Shown: piece after piece, positions 18,511 through 26,662 of the stretch
Numbering within the stretch: the stretch's first letter is position 1
How the letters are laid out: every line of letters starts with the position of its first letter
NCBI GenBank assembly: GCA_900074725.1
Contig: LT598454.1
Span: forward strand, 812,854-876,853
Origin: Lachancea dasiensis
Lineage: Eukaryota; Ascomycota; Saccharomycetes; Saccharomycetales; Saccharomycetaceae
Length of the DNA stretch: 64,000 bases
Reading direction: 5' to 3'
Program-made: the position numbers and the translations under genes
The notes under the pieces: model-generated
The model's database searches: none
Told to the model about the DNA's origin: nothing
Seen by the model: only the letters and a program-made list of their open reading frames with translations

Positions 18511-19518
18511 TTAAGGCGATGGATACTCAATTTTGCTGCTGGCTTCCTCGAGAAAGGTGACTGGTACCGATGGTGTTCTATCGACGGTTAGTTTGAAAAT
18601 GTCGTACCTTTGATAATAACCCGCAACGTCCTGAAATTGTTTACAAGGAACACTCTTATTGAGGTCGAAAGTACAATAAGCGATACCTTCTTCGTCCTTA
18701 AGTACGTCCCCAATAGGCTTGCCGTCGGGCCCAATAAAGAGGGTGGTGCTTTGTCCCACAAGGTCGTACGCATCGGCATTAGCAGGATCGTCGGCTTTAC
18801 AAAACTCCCTCGCTGCATCGTCAAAGAAGTTGCTACAAACAACAGTAAAGGTCTTGCCCTCAAACGCTTGACAGGCAGCTCTTATCATGGTAGCGTGACC
18901 AAAGCCGTCTTCTTCGCCCTCCTCGGGCCTCTTGGTCAAAAAGAATGGGGGCCATAATGAGATGTGGATCTGTTCACCTTGTGCGATAAGCGAGTATTTG
19001 GCCAGAGGGTTCGTGTTCTCTCCGCAGATAAGAGCACCGATCCGGCCGATCTTAGTGTCGCATACTTCCAAGCCATGGCCGTCACCATGCGACCAAATGA
19101 GCTTTTCGAAAAATGTCGGCATGAGTTTTTTGTGGTGTGCCAAAATCTTTCCGTCGTCACTGATCAATACATAGGAGTTCCACAAGCATCCCACGCTAGA
19201 CCTGGACCTTTCATTAAAACCTAGACATACCAGGACTTTCAATTCGGCGCATAATTGCTGAATTGCGAAGATCTCGGGACCATTGACATAAAGTGACTGC
19301 TCACATAGCTTTTGGAAAAGTTTTCCATTGTCGACAGGGGACTTGAACTGAGTCCAAACAGGATAACATGGGACGAATGTTTCCGGAAAGCATATCAACT
19401 GGGCGCCGTTATCAGCGGCCTCTCTTATCCAGGCAATTGCCTTTTCAATGGTGGCCGCAGTGTTGAGCCAAACAGGTGCAATATGGCAAGCAGCAATCTT
19501 CGATACAGGAAAACTCAT
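18511..19518 (-). CDS. Nitrilase (aliphatic/aromatic nitrilase branch)
   Basis: 335 residues, a complete CN-hydrolase domain. The catalytic triad is visible: Glu46 in CFPETF, Lys131 in HHKKLMPT, and Cys165 in GALICGENTNPLA, the signature of true nitrilases and cyanide hydratases rather than amidases or the Nit2/omega-amidase branch. The reaction is R-CN + 2 H2O to R-COOH + NH3. The length fits the family. It is divergent from the aldoxime dehydratase, which makes its likely substrate, across about 1 kb. S. cerevisiae has a relative, NIT1 (YIL164C), but this locus is not syntenic with it as far as I can tell. Substrate cannot be read from sequence; cyanide hydratase is the main alternative. 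Confidence 0.88.
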   Translation of the reverse strand: MSFPVSKIAACHIAPVWLNTAATIEKAIAWIREAADNGAQLICFPETFVPCYPVWTQFKSPVDNGKLFQKLCEQSLYVNGPEIFAIQQLCAELKVLVCLGFNERSRSSVGCLWNSYVLISDDGKILAHHKKLMPTFFEKLIWSHGDGHGLEVCDTKIGRIGALICGENTNPLAKYSLIAQGEQIHISLWPPFFLTKRPEEGEEDGFGHATMIRAACQAFEGKTFTVVCSNFFDDAAREFCKADDPANADAYDLVGQSTTLFIGPDGKPIGDVLKDEEGIAYCTFDLNKSVPCKQFQDVAGYYQRYDIFKLTVDRTPSVPVTFLEEASSKIEYPSP

Positions 19519-19784
19519 GGCCTTATATTAGTTGAAAGAGTCCTATTCAATCCGACCGATCTTCTATTCCAGTACTGACAGATGTTTTGAATTGTTCAGC
19601 AGTGTTGATAAATAGCTGGCCATATTTGTACCTTGTTGGAGCGACATCCTGAAAAGTCTCTGCTCTTGGCGGCAGTCGATAAGCGCTTCTTCAGAAGTGC
19701 AATATGTCGGCAAGTCAAGTTCCGCTATCTGAACTTAAACCGTTAATAGTGTAGTTTTCGCCTTACCTGTACATGCTATCAGAG

Positions 19785-19798
19785 CGGCGGTAGCGCCG
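19785..19798. promoter_or_regulatory. CGGCG-N4-CGCCG inverted repeat (candidate Zn2Cys6 site)
   Basis: A perfect 14-bp inverted repeat, CGGCGGTAGCGCCG, in the shared promoter of nitrilase and aldoxime dehydratase, about 270 bp upstream of the nitrilase ATG. Inside it CGG-N5-CCG can also be read. Everted or inverted CGG triplets are the usual targets of Zn2Cys6 dimers, and one such gene lies 1.9 kb away. Binding is inferred. Confidence 0.45.
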
Positions 19799-20144
19799 AT
19801 TTCAATGCAGGTGCTAATACTAGTATAGTCATAGCAACAAGCGCGAAACTTGATTATCGAGAAAACTTTCAGACACAAGCAGTTCATGAGTTTCAACAAA
19901 GACAAGCCACTTTCTCAGAGCGCGCCCATTTGCCGTCAGCAATCGGGGGTTTAGACGTGGTGAGATATGCGTTTGCAATAGCTGCATTTCTGCGACAGTG
20001 TAACTGAAAGTTGGATCCCTACCTTGAACTAACCTCATGTAGATAAAATGGTTGACCTTCGTATAACCGTTCTTTGCTTTCTGACAGCCGTAGAGCTCAA
20101 ACGCGTCATTCTGGTTTCTCGCCTATGTTTCTAGCATTCAGACA

Positions 20145-20311
20145 TTATCACCCTTCGATAATGATTTTCGTGGCCTGGCGGATAATCAACATGCGACCGA
20201 GGCATTGTTTGGGTACAGAGGACAACTGTTTGTCAAGAATTTATTTCGGAAAATTAATTTGCGCCGATTAACTGAGTAACGCATAATGATAAGATCCCTG
20301 CGAAACTTATC
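20145..20311. promoter_or_regulatory. Cluster of five GATAA cores upstream of aldoxime dehydratase
   Basis: GATAA or its complement TTATC occurs at 20145-20149, 20157-20161, 20181-20185, 20288-20292 and 20307-20311, all within about 370 bp of the aldoxime dehydratase ATG. Clustered GATAA sites bind Gln3/Gat1 and Dal80/Gzf3 and give nitrogen catabolite repression. This fits an ammonia-releasing pathway; control is inferred. Confidence 0.4.
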
Positions 20312-20515
20312 CGGATGGGCCATCGTTGACATGCACGGACACAGAACTTCTTGTGTGATCACGACGATATAAAACAATCTGTAGTATAAATAATAACAAA
20401 ATGATCCGCCCCAAGGAGAGTTTATGTGGAATATTACACACTGTAATGTTGATTTTACACTACATGAAGAATTGATGGACACTAACTTAAAATCAGTGCA
20501 TTGATCGAACGACCT

Positions 20516-21607
20516 ATGACTTTTCAATTTCTAGACAAGGCTCCCGAAGAGTCGTACGGACCCCCAACACGCCGCTTTCCGCTGCGAAAACCAGAGAATC
20601 ACCAGCCTCTTGTACAGCGGTGGTCCTTTTTGCTACCTGAAAAGGAGCCTAATATGTTTGTCGTTTTCGTTGGAGCTCAAGCGAGAACAGAAGAGGGACT
20701 AAATCGACATTCACTTGTCAAGTGGGTGGAAACCTATTTACGTCTTCATAAGAGCGGACCAGCCTGCGTTGATTTCTCGAAGAGACAAGTCAAACCAGAA
20801 CTATTTGAGTGGGTAGTAGCGTCCTATTGGATCTCCACCGAGAGGTTTCGGGGCTGGCGTGATGATGAACTCGTTGAACAATGGTGGCACGAGTCAGAGC
20901 GGTTAGATAGCGATGAGGGGTGCTGGAGAGAGATTTTAACGGTCCCAAGAGATCGGCAGGAGAGTATATACTGGAAAGATTACCCGGCAGGGTTGATGGC
21001 CAGCGAAGCGGTTCAGATTTTCCCTACTCCGTTTTGTGGATACTATGGCGCCATGAGAGACAGGTTGCCGGCTGCCGCAAATGACGCACTTGAGTCGCCT
21101 TTGAAAGAGGAACTGGTTCCAAAAAACTGCCAGGCTACTCAGAGGGGCCACTGGAAAGTAACCGCACCTCACAACCTGACCGTCATTCGATCGGGACACT
21201 CGTGGGAAAGAATGGATGACGGGCAATTCAAAGATTACGAAAGAAGACTCAAAAGTCCGCTATCCATTGGCATGGCTTACCTAGCGAAAAACCCGACACC
21301 GACTGGTTGCGCATCACTTCGCTGGCTTTCAACGGTTGACTGTTCAGGTAAAAGTGTGCCCGAGGCCCATGCTCTAGGATATTTTACGTCTTTCGAGCAA
21401 ATGGAAAATTGGGCAGAGAGACATCCCACGCATGCTGCAATCTTTAATGCTGCTATGCGACGTTATAAGTCCTATGGATCGCAAAACCAGCTACGAACCT
21501 GGCACGAAGTGTACGTCGTTCCAGAGGGCTTCCAGACGTTTGAATATTTAAATTGCGATTCAACGACAGGCCTTCTGCCCTACTTCGCAGCAGAAAGAAT
21601 TCGATAA
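20516..21607 (+). CDS. Haem-containing aldoxime dehydratase
   Basis: 363 residues from the ATG at 20516 (the frame opens five codons earlier at a TTG). It matches the phenylacetaldoxime/aliphatic aldoxime dehydratase family (Bacillus OxdB, Rhodococcus OxdRE, Fusarium OxdFG) along its length. Shared segments include GYYGAMRDR, KVTAPHNLTVIRSG, the HPTHAAIF segment and LRTWHEVYV. By recalled alignment the proximal haem ligand is His306, the distal catalytic His is His330, and Arg181 and Ser226 correspond to the other active-site residues. The reaction is R-CH=NOH to R-CN + H2O, run by ferrous haem b. It pairs with the divergent nitrilase. I know of no S. cerevisiae homologue, so horizontal acquisition or lineage-specific retention is possible. 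Confidence 0.88.
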   Translation: MTFQFLDKAPEESYGPPTRRFPLRKPENHQPLVQRWSFLLPEKEPNMFVVFVGAQARTEEGLNRHSLVKWVETYLRLHKSGPACVDFSKRQVKPELFEWVVASYWISTERFRGWRDDELVEQWWHESERLDSDEGCWREILTVPRDRQESIYWKDYPAGLMASEAVQIFPTPFCGYYGAMRDRLPAAANDALESPLKEELVPKNCQATQRGHWKVTAPHNLTVIRSGHSWERMDDGQFKDYERRLKSPLSIGMAYLAKNPTPTGCASLRWLSTVDCSGKSVPEAHALGYFTSFEQMENWAERHPTHAAIFNAAMRRYKSYGSQNQLRTWHEVYVVPEGFQTFEYLNCDSTTGLLPYFAAERIR

Positions 21608-21699
21608 TTCAGCCCCTCATAACTAATCAGAAGAGTATTATGAATGGCTATATCGAAATTATTGAGACATTTGGTGCAGAATAACAATGAAAAGAGACA

Positions 21700-21909
21700 A
21701 TGGAACTTGACGTTGATCACGTCATAATCAAAGTGCACAGACGAGATTTTGATGAGGCGAATCTGATTTTGATGGCAAGCTTACTGAACGATCTTGTAGT
21801 CGATTATAAAATTATTAGCTTGGATCCAAGAATGTTTTTTTTATCCATTCGTGACCATTATGGTGCTAGGGTTGGCCCGGCTACTTTAACAAAAATCTTA
21901 TTTTTATAA
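21700..21909 (+). CDS. Doubtful 69-codon ORF within a repeated sequence
   Basis: An ATG-started frame of 69 codons, 90 bp after aldoxime dehydratase. It has no family that I recognise. Part of it (about 21725-21870) recurs in two degenerate copies downstream of the permease gene, where the frame is interrupted. It may be a small gene, the remnant of a larger one, or chance coding within a non-coding repeat. Confidence 0.2.
   Translation: MELDVDHVIIKVHRRDFDEANLILMASLLNDLVVDYKIISLDPRMFFLSIRDHYGARVGPATLTKILFL
21725..21870 (+). repeat. Repeat copy A (left of permease gene)
   Basis: Shares the segments GAGGCGAATCTGA, AAGCTTACT (as CAAGCTTACT), CTTGTA and CTTGGAT in the same order and spacing with copies B and C to the right of the permease. 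Divergence is substantial. Confidence 0.5.
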
Positions 21910-22409
21910 CATTCTTCCTTGTGGGGGGCGGGGGTTTGAACAAAACAATGATCTAATTGTCCGTTCTAAACCAAGATCCTATAAGTGAGCTACGTCTCGG
22001 TATTTAAATTATTAAATTAGATTCCTATTGGACACTGTTTGGCTGCCTCGAGCCTTTTTTAGCCGGTAACTCAAATATGTAGTTGGTTTTGTACAGTCAC
22101 TCTGTTCCGTTCGAGAGTGTCTGACATTTTCTGACCCCAATTATGACATTATGGCCGCGCCATCACTTTCTCCGCATGCCACAGCATGCACGCGATCGTG
22201 ATGGCGAGACCGATGTGTAGCAGCTGTATCTTAAGAGATGCGATCAGTCCGCTCCAAAGCTGACCGCCTTGAGAAAGTATTACTCAGCAATGTCATCCAT
22301 ACCAAGGCACCAATGGTATGGAATAACTAACACACACGCAAAATAGGAAGAGCACCGATTCATTCCCGACATATTCGAAGTAGTTCATTGAAGAAAAAAG
22401 CTCAAAGAG

Positions 22410-22426
22410 CGGCACTTCAGTTGCCG
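22410..22426. promoter_or_regulatory. CGGCA-N7-TGCCG inverted repeat upstream of permease
   Basis: A perfect inverted repeat of CGGCA half-sites, about 345 bp upstream of the permease ATG. The half-site resembles the CGGCG of the nitrilase/aldoxime dehydratase promoter, but the spacer differs (7 against 4 bp), so one factor binding both is only a possibility. Confidence 0.3.
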
Positions 22427-22458
22427 ACGCTTAGGGTGCTCAATTTTCCATTTGTGGA

Positions 22459-22473
22459 TTATCGCCGCGATAA
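22459..22473. promoter_or_regulatory. Back-to-back GATAA palindrome upstream of permease
   Basis: A perfect 15-bp inverted repeat, TTATCGC-C-GCGATAA, holding two divergent GATAA cores about 300 bp upstream of the permease start. A further GATAA lies near 22513. Paired GATAA sites are typical of nitrogen-regulated permease promoters such as DAL5. Confidence 0.4.
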
Positions 22474-22770
22474 AATAATTAAAAATTCGGAAAGTCATTT
22501 AGCGACAATATCTGATAAGACTATGCAACACCAACGTCACCTGCGTGGTTGTTGAAGCTGGAAAATCTTGACAACTCTCTAGACAGTGCAATAAGTTAAT
22601 AAATTCACGCCCGAATCGTAATTACTTTCAGGCCAGAAATAGCGGGCGAGCATTAAGCGATTAATCCTGATGAAGATTGCGTCGATTCGCCTTCAGTCTC
22701 TCATTCAAGGCGGTATATATTTGACAAGTTTTATCTTGTCCTATCAAGTGCTGATGGCTTCTGATGCAGT

Positions 22771-24363
22771 ATGCTGTCAAGAAGAGTACACAAGAACGGT
22801 TTAACAGCGATCCATCAGGCCTCTATTGAAATGGCAGACGTAACAACAAACTCACTTACTTACTTTGAGGGGAAACAAAAACCCCTCCAAGGCACAGTTG
22901 AAGTCGAGACCGGCGTACTTGACATTGCAACGGTGGAGAGCATTGACATCGATGAAAAAAAATTGTTGAGAAAGATGGATATGCATATCATACCGGGTAT
23001 ATGCATCCTTTATCTTCTGTCTTTTATTGACAGAGGTAACATTGGTAATGCGAAAATAGAGGGTATGCCCGATGACCTTAAATTACACGGCAATCAGTGG
23101 AATATTGTTCTGACCGTGTTCTACTTCTCATACTGTGCTTTTCAAGTTCCATACAACATGCTCATGTCGAAGTACAGGCCCTCTATCCTTCTCCCAACCA
23201 CGATGGTCCTGTGGGGTATTGTTGTGACGTTAACAGGACTTGTAAAGACCTACAAGCAGTTAATCGCTTGTAGAGTGCTCTTAGGTCTCGCTGAAAGTGG
23301 ATTAGTCCCAGGGATCGTATTTTATCTAACCAAATGGTACACTAGACAGAATCTACAGTACAGAGAGGCCCTATTTTTCGCAGCTGCAAGTGGAGCTGGG
23401 GCATTCTCCGGCTTGCTCGCGTATGGAATCTCCTTCATGGACGGCTTAGGTGGTATAAGTGGGTGGAGATGGATTTTCATCATAGAAGGAATTGTTACAG
23501 TTGTTCTCTCAGGACTAATATATTTCATTACTTATGACTATCCTGAAACAGCAAAATTTTTGACTGACAACGAACGCCGCTACATCAAGTATAGGTTAAC
23601 GCATGATTTTGATCTACGACTAAATGTTTCGCCAGAAGTCGCACTTGAAGCTTATCAAAGACAAGACAAGTCGCAGATTACTGCTGCTCTTTGCGACTGG
23701 CAACTGTGGCTTCAAATTTTTATCCAGTGGTGCTTCTGTACAGCTCTGTACACTGCCGCCTTTTTCTTACCTTCCATTGTCAAAAGTTTGGGTTACACAA
23801 ATGCGAAGGCCCAACTACTGACAGTTCCACCCTATGCTTTCTCTATTGGCAGTTCGCTATTAATGTCCTATTACTCAGATAAGCTGGGCCTAAGATCACC
23901 TTTCATTTTTTTTTGCCAAATTCTGATGATTGTAGGATATATTGTCGCTCTCACGGTTGACCTCAAGGAAAAACCAGGCGCTGTCTATGCAGGAATTTTT
24001 CTTACGGTTGTAGGAACCTATTCTGCCTTTCCGGGTATGCTGTCATGGTTGCCTGTAAACGTCGATGGGCCTTACAAGAGGAGCATTTCTGTAGCGCTCC
24101 ATGTCGGTTTTGGACAGATGGGATCCACTTTTGCCACCAACTACTTTAGATTGACTGATGCTCCAAGATACAGACTAGGCTATAGTATGTCTATTATGTT
24201 CGTGGGCCTAGGTATGCTAGCTGTCGTCGTTCTCAACATCAGGTACTATCTCTTGAACAAAGAAAAGGAACGGTCAATTATCAGTGGCGAAACTGATAGC
24301 ATGACGGATGTAGAGATCCTTGCGATGGGTGATCGCAGCCCGTATTTCAGATACCAACATTAG
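22771..24363 (+). CDS. MFS permease, allantoate/nicotinate transporter family
   Basis: 530 residues with about twelve membrane segments, in the anion:cation symporter group of the major facilitator superfamily (Dal5, Tna1, Seo1, Vht1 relatives). Features include the lead-in DEKKLLRKMDMHIIPGICILYLLSFIDRGNIGNAK, typical for the group, the RVLLGLAESGLVPG motif and the WRWIFIIEG segment. The N-terminal tail of about 65 residues is cytoplasmic. It belongs to the accessory block and may import an aldoxime, nitrile or carboxylate, or export the acid product; the family handles organic anions and vitamins. The exact substrate cannot be read. An alternative start is the ATG 20 codons in (MADVTTNS). 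GATAA and CGG inverted repeats lie in its promoter. Confidence 0.88.
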   Translation: MLSRRVHKNGLTAIHQASIEMADVTTNSLTYFEGKQKPLQGTVEVETGVLDIATVESIDIDEKKLLRKMDMHIIPGICILYLLSFIDRGNIGNAKIEGMPDDLKLHGNQWNIVLTVFYFSYCAFQVPYNMLMSKYRPSILLPTTMVLWGIVVTLTGLVKTYKQLIACRVLLGLAESGLVPGIVFYLTKWYTRQNLQYREALFFAAASGAGAFSGLLAYGISFMDGLGGISGWRWIFIIEGIVTVVLSGLIYFITYDYPETAKFLTDNERRYIKYRLTHDFDLRLNVSPEVALEAYQRQDKSQITAALCDWQLWLQIFIQWCFCTALYTAAFFLPSIVKSLGYTNAKAQLLTVPPYAFSIGSSLLMSYYSDKLGLRSPFIFFCQILMIVGYIVALTVDLKEKPGAVYAGIFLTVVGTYSAFPGMLSWLPVNVDGPYKRSISVALHVGFGQMGSTFATNYFRLTDAPRYRLGYSMSIMFVGLGMLAVVVLNIRYYLLNKEKERSIISGETDSMTDVEILAMGDRSPYFRYQH

Positions 24364-24424
24364 TTGAGGCTTCAAATTAGGTGTATTTTTTTTATCAAAT
24401 CTCGACAAACGACTTTAAAGAAGT

Positions 24425-24600
24425 ATCGAGGGGAATCTTAATCTTCAGTAGAACTTACTACATTTGTCCTTTAAGCCATTCACAATCATTCTAAGATGGA
24501 TAAACTTGAATCTAGGGAATTCAATTTACCTCTCCGTGATTATTTTGGTTTACAGCTGGTTCAATTATCCGAACCAGTCATTGATAGTTATACAAATATT
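24425..24600 (+). repeat. Repeat copy B (right of permease gene)
   Basis: Tandem with copy C. Both contain CTCCGTGATTATTTT and AGCTGGTTCAATTATC in the same order, with an ACTTGAATCTAGGGAATTC or ACTTGGATCTATGGAATTC block before them. No open frame is conserved. Confidence 0.6.
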
Positions 24601-24607
24601 TGAACCC

Positions 24608-24805
24608 GATGTAAAAGTTTTTATTGAGGCGAATCTGACTCATTAGTAGAAAGCTTACTAAATTTGTCTTGTAAGTCGGACATAGTCATTGTAAGATGAG
24701 TAACTTGGATCTATGGAATTCTATTTATCTCTCCGTGATTATTTTAGGCGTTAGAGCTGGTTCAATTATCTGAACAAAAGCCTGGTATTTATACAATTCT
24801 CGCTC
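24608..24805 (+). repeat. Repeat copy C (right of permease gene)
   Basis: A direct repeat of copy B, roughly three-quarters identical by eye. Its first part (GAGGCGAATCTGACTCA, AAGCTTACTAAATTTGTCTTG) is also the closest match to copy A on the far side of the permease gene. Confidence 0.6.
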
Positions 24806-26662
24806 AGTGACTCTGGTCAACTCAATTATTAATCATACGTTCAAGATCATTCTATTATCCATGGTTTACGGCTCTGATGCCGCACGCTACTGATAACATA
24901 TCAATAGCCAATCCCATTGGACAATGGTTGTTCTCTTCGACTTGTCTGAGCTGTTAAGTCCACTTGTATGGCCTCTGTTGAGTACTATCATTTTGTACCA
25001 CTGTGTCATATATTTACTGACACTGATTATGCGACTAGGCGCACATCACCATCAGTTTCCTCACATTATTCCCAACACTTAAGCCATATGAAAAGCTGAA
25101 CAGTGTAAAAAAAGTGTGACGACCACTTGATTGCGGCCATATTAGCTCGACGGTTTTGTTGCAGTGCAGTGCAGGTTGCAGTGCTTGCCCTTAAGTGGTG
25201 AGCCCCCTCGCCCTTTTTTTGTATACTCAGCGCAGTCAAGGTCTTTAGCTCCTGCTGCAGAGACAGGTGAACGCCTACAAACCACTACTTAATGGTATGG
25301 TGACCACCAACCGGCCTGTCCCTTGCCATATGCTACCGCATGCTAACCATCTCCAGCTTGTCACCGGGCCTGTTCACCCAAGAAATGCGGCTGGTCACTA
25401 TTAACGCGACCACCTCTAACGTTAATATAATGTTTCGGCGGTTAAAAACATAACTCTCTGAAGTCCACACTCCTTTTCGGCAACATCAGCCAATGACCAA
25501 CGCTCGATCCAGACAAAGCTGGATGAAACGCTGACTATGCTCGTCTATTACAGACTCGCTACGGTAGCAAACTCCAACGAAATCGCACATAGAACATTTT
25601 ATCAGTCATTCGCAGACCTGTTAGGACCTCTACCTGCTCGCTGACGGCTTTCAAAATTACCAAGTGAAGGCCACAACACTTTGCCCGGTGCCAATATCCC
25701 CCGTTCTTCAAGCCCTGGCTCTACGCCACTGGCCTACCTCGAGAAGTAAACAGCATGCTCTCCCGCATTTACACACGTGCGTCACACGTGACACACAGTG
25801 CGCCATGAGTACACCCACAAGTACATCACGGGGACTTCTTGGCTCGTGGAAATCATGCTTGGTTCAGTTCGACTCTGAGTACTTGGCATACCCGGCCACA
25901 TCCAGTCGCACGACCGGAAATGCTCAGCATTCTATTTTTCCAAACCATGCTCTTCGCAGGCGTGGCGAGCTATGCGCTACTTCGCGAATTTCTGAGGGCC
26001 CAAGAAGAAATTAATTTCACTTCACCTGCTAATTTTTCTAGGCACTGACTTCACCAAGTACGTAAGAAGTTTCGTCCGCCTAATGATGCTGCACGCAAAG
26101 TACGGCATCAGTTCTCACTTCCCTGCTTACTCGTCTCCTTCCTTCTCAGCTATTTTACCCTTCGCTATTTCCACCACGTCATTGGAAGGGCCTTGTTGGG
26201 CCCTCATAATTGCGTAATTAGAATAATGCACTGAAGCAGCAGCGCACGGCGTTGTGGTGAACTCGCTTACGTTGTGTGCTGAGTTTGTTGTAACGTTGTT
26301 CGTGCCTTAAAAAAACAACAGCTTGCCCTCAGTCCTCAAACCAAGCAAGCAAGATTTCTCAGAACTATTCGTGGGTAACTGGTTTTTTTTGCCCTGGTCC
26401 GTTCGTCCCCTGTTGTAGAAGATACACAGAATCTACGTTACACTAAACTGCGCTGCGCCCAATACCACAGGGCATCGCCGATGTTTGCTTCATCCACTTT
26501 TTTTGGCCCCCAGAGTTCTGCTTGTGAAATGCGTACATATAAAAAGCACGACTTGAAACCTGTTGGAACCCGTTTTCAAAGAGTAGCTCTTTCGTGACTT
26601 TTTATTATTTCTTCTCATCTCTATCGCTGTTGAGCTTCGAGGCATACATTTAACATTTCAGT
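24806..26662. other. Long promoter region of STL1
   Basis: About 1.9 kb with no supported gene; a 116-codon frame at 25664-26014 has no recognisable relatives. Two CACGTG E-boxes lie at 25774-25779 and 25785-25790. A TATAAAAA lies at 26538-26545, about 120 bp before the STL1 ATG, where a TATA box is expected. Long regulated promoters are usual for glucose-repressed, stress-induced transporters, which suits STL1. Confidence 0.55.

Noticed and set aside
25664-26014. 116-codon ORF in the STL1 promoter
   Set aside because: No recognisable similarity; composition looks like chance opening in a GC-richer stretch.
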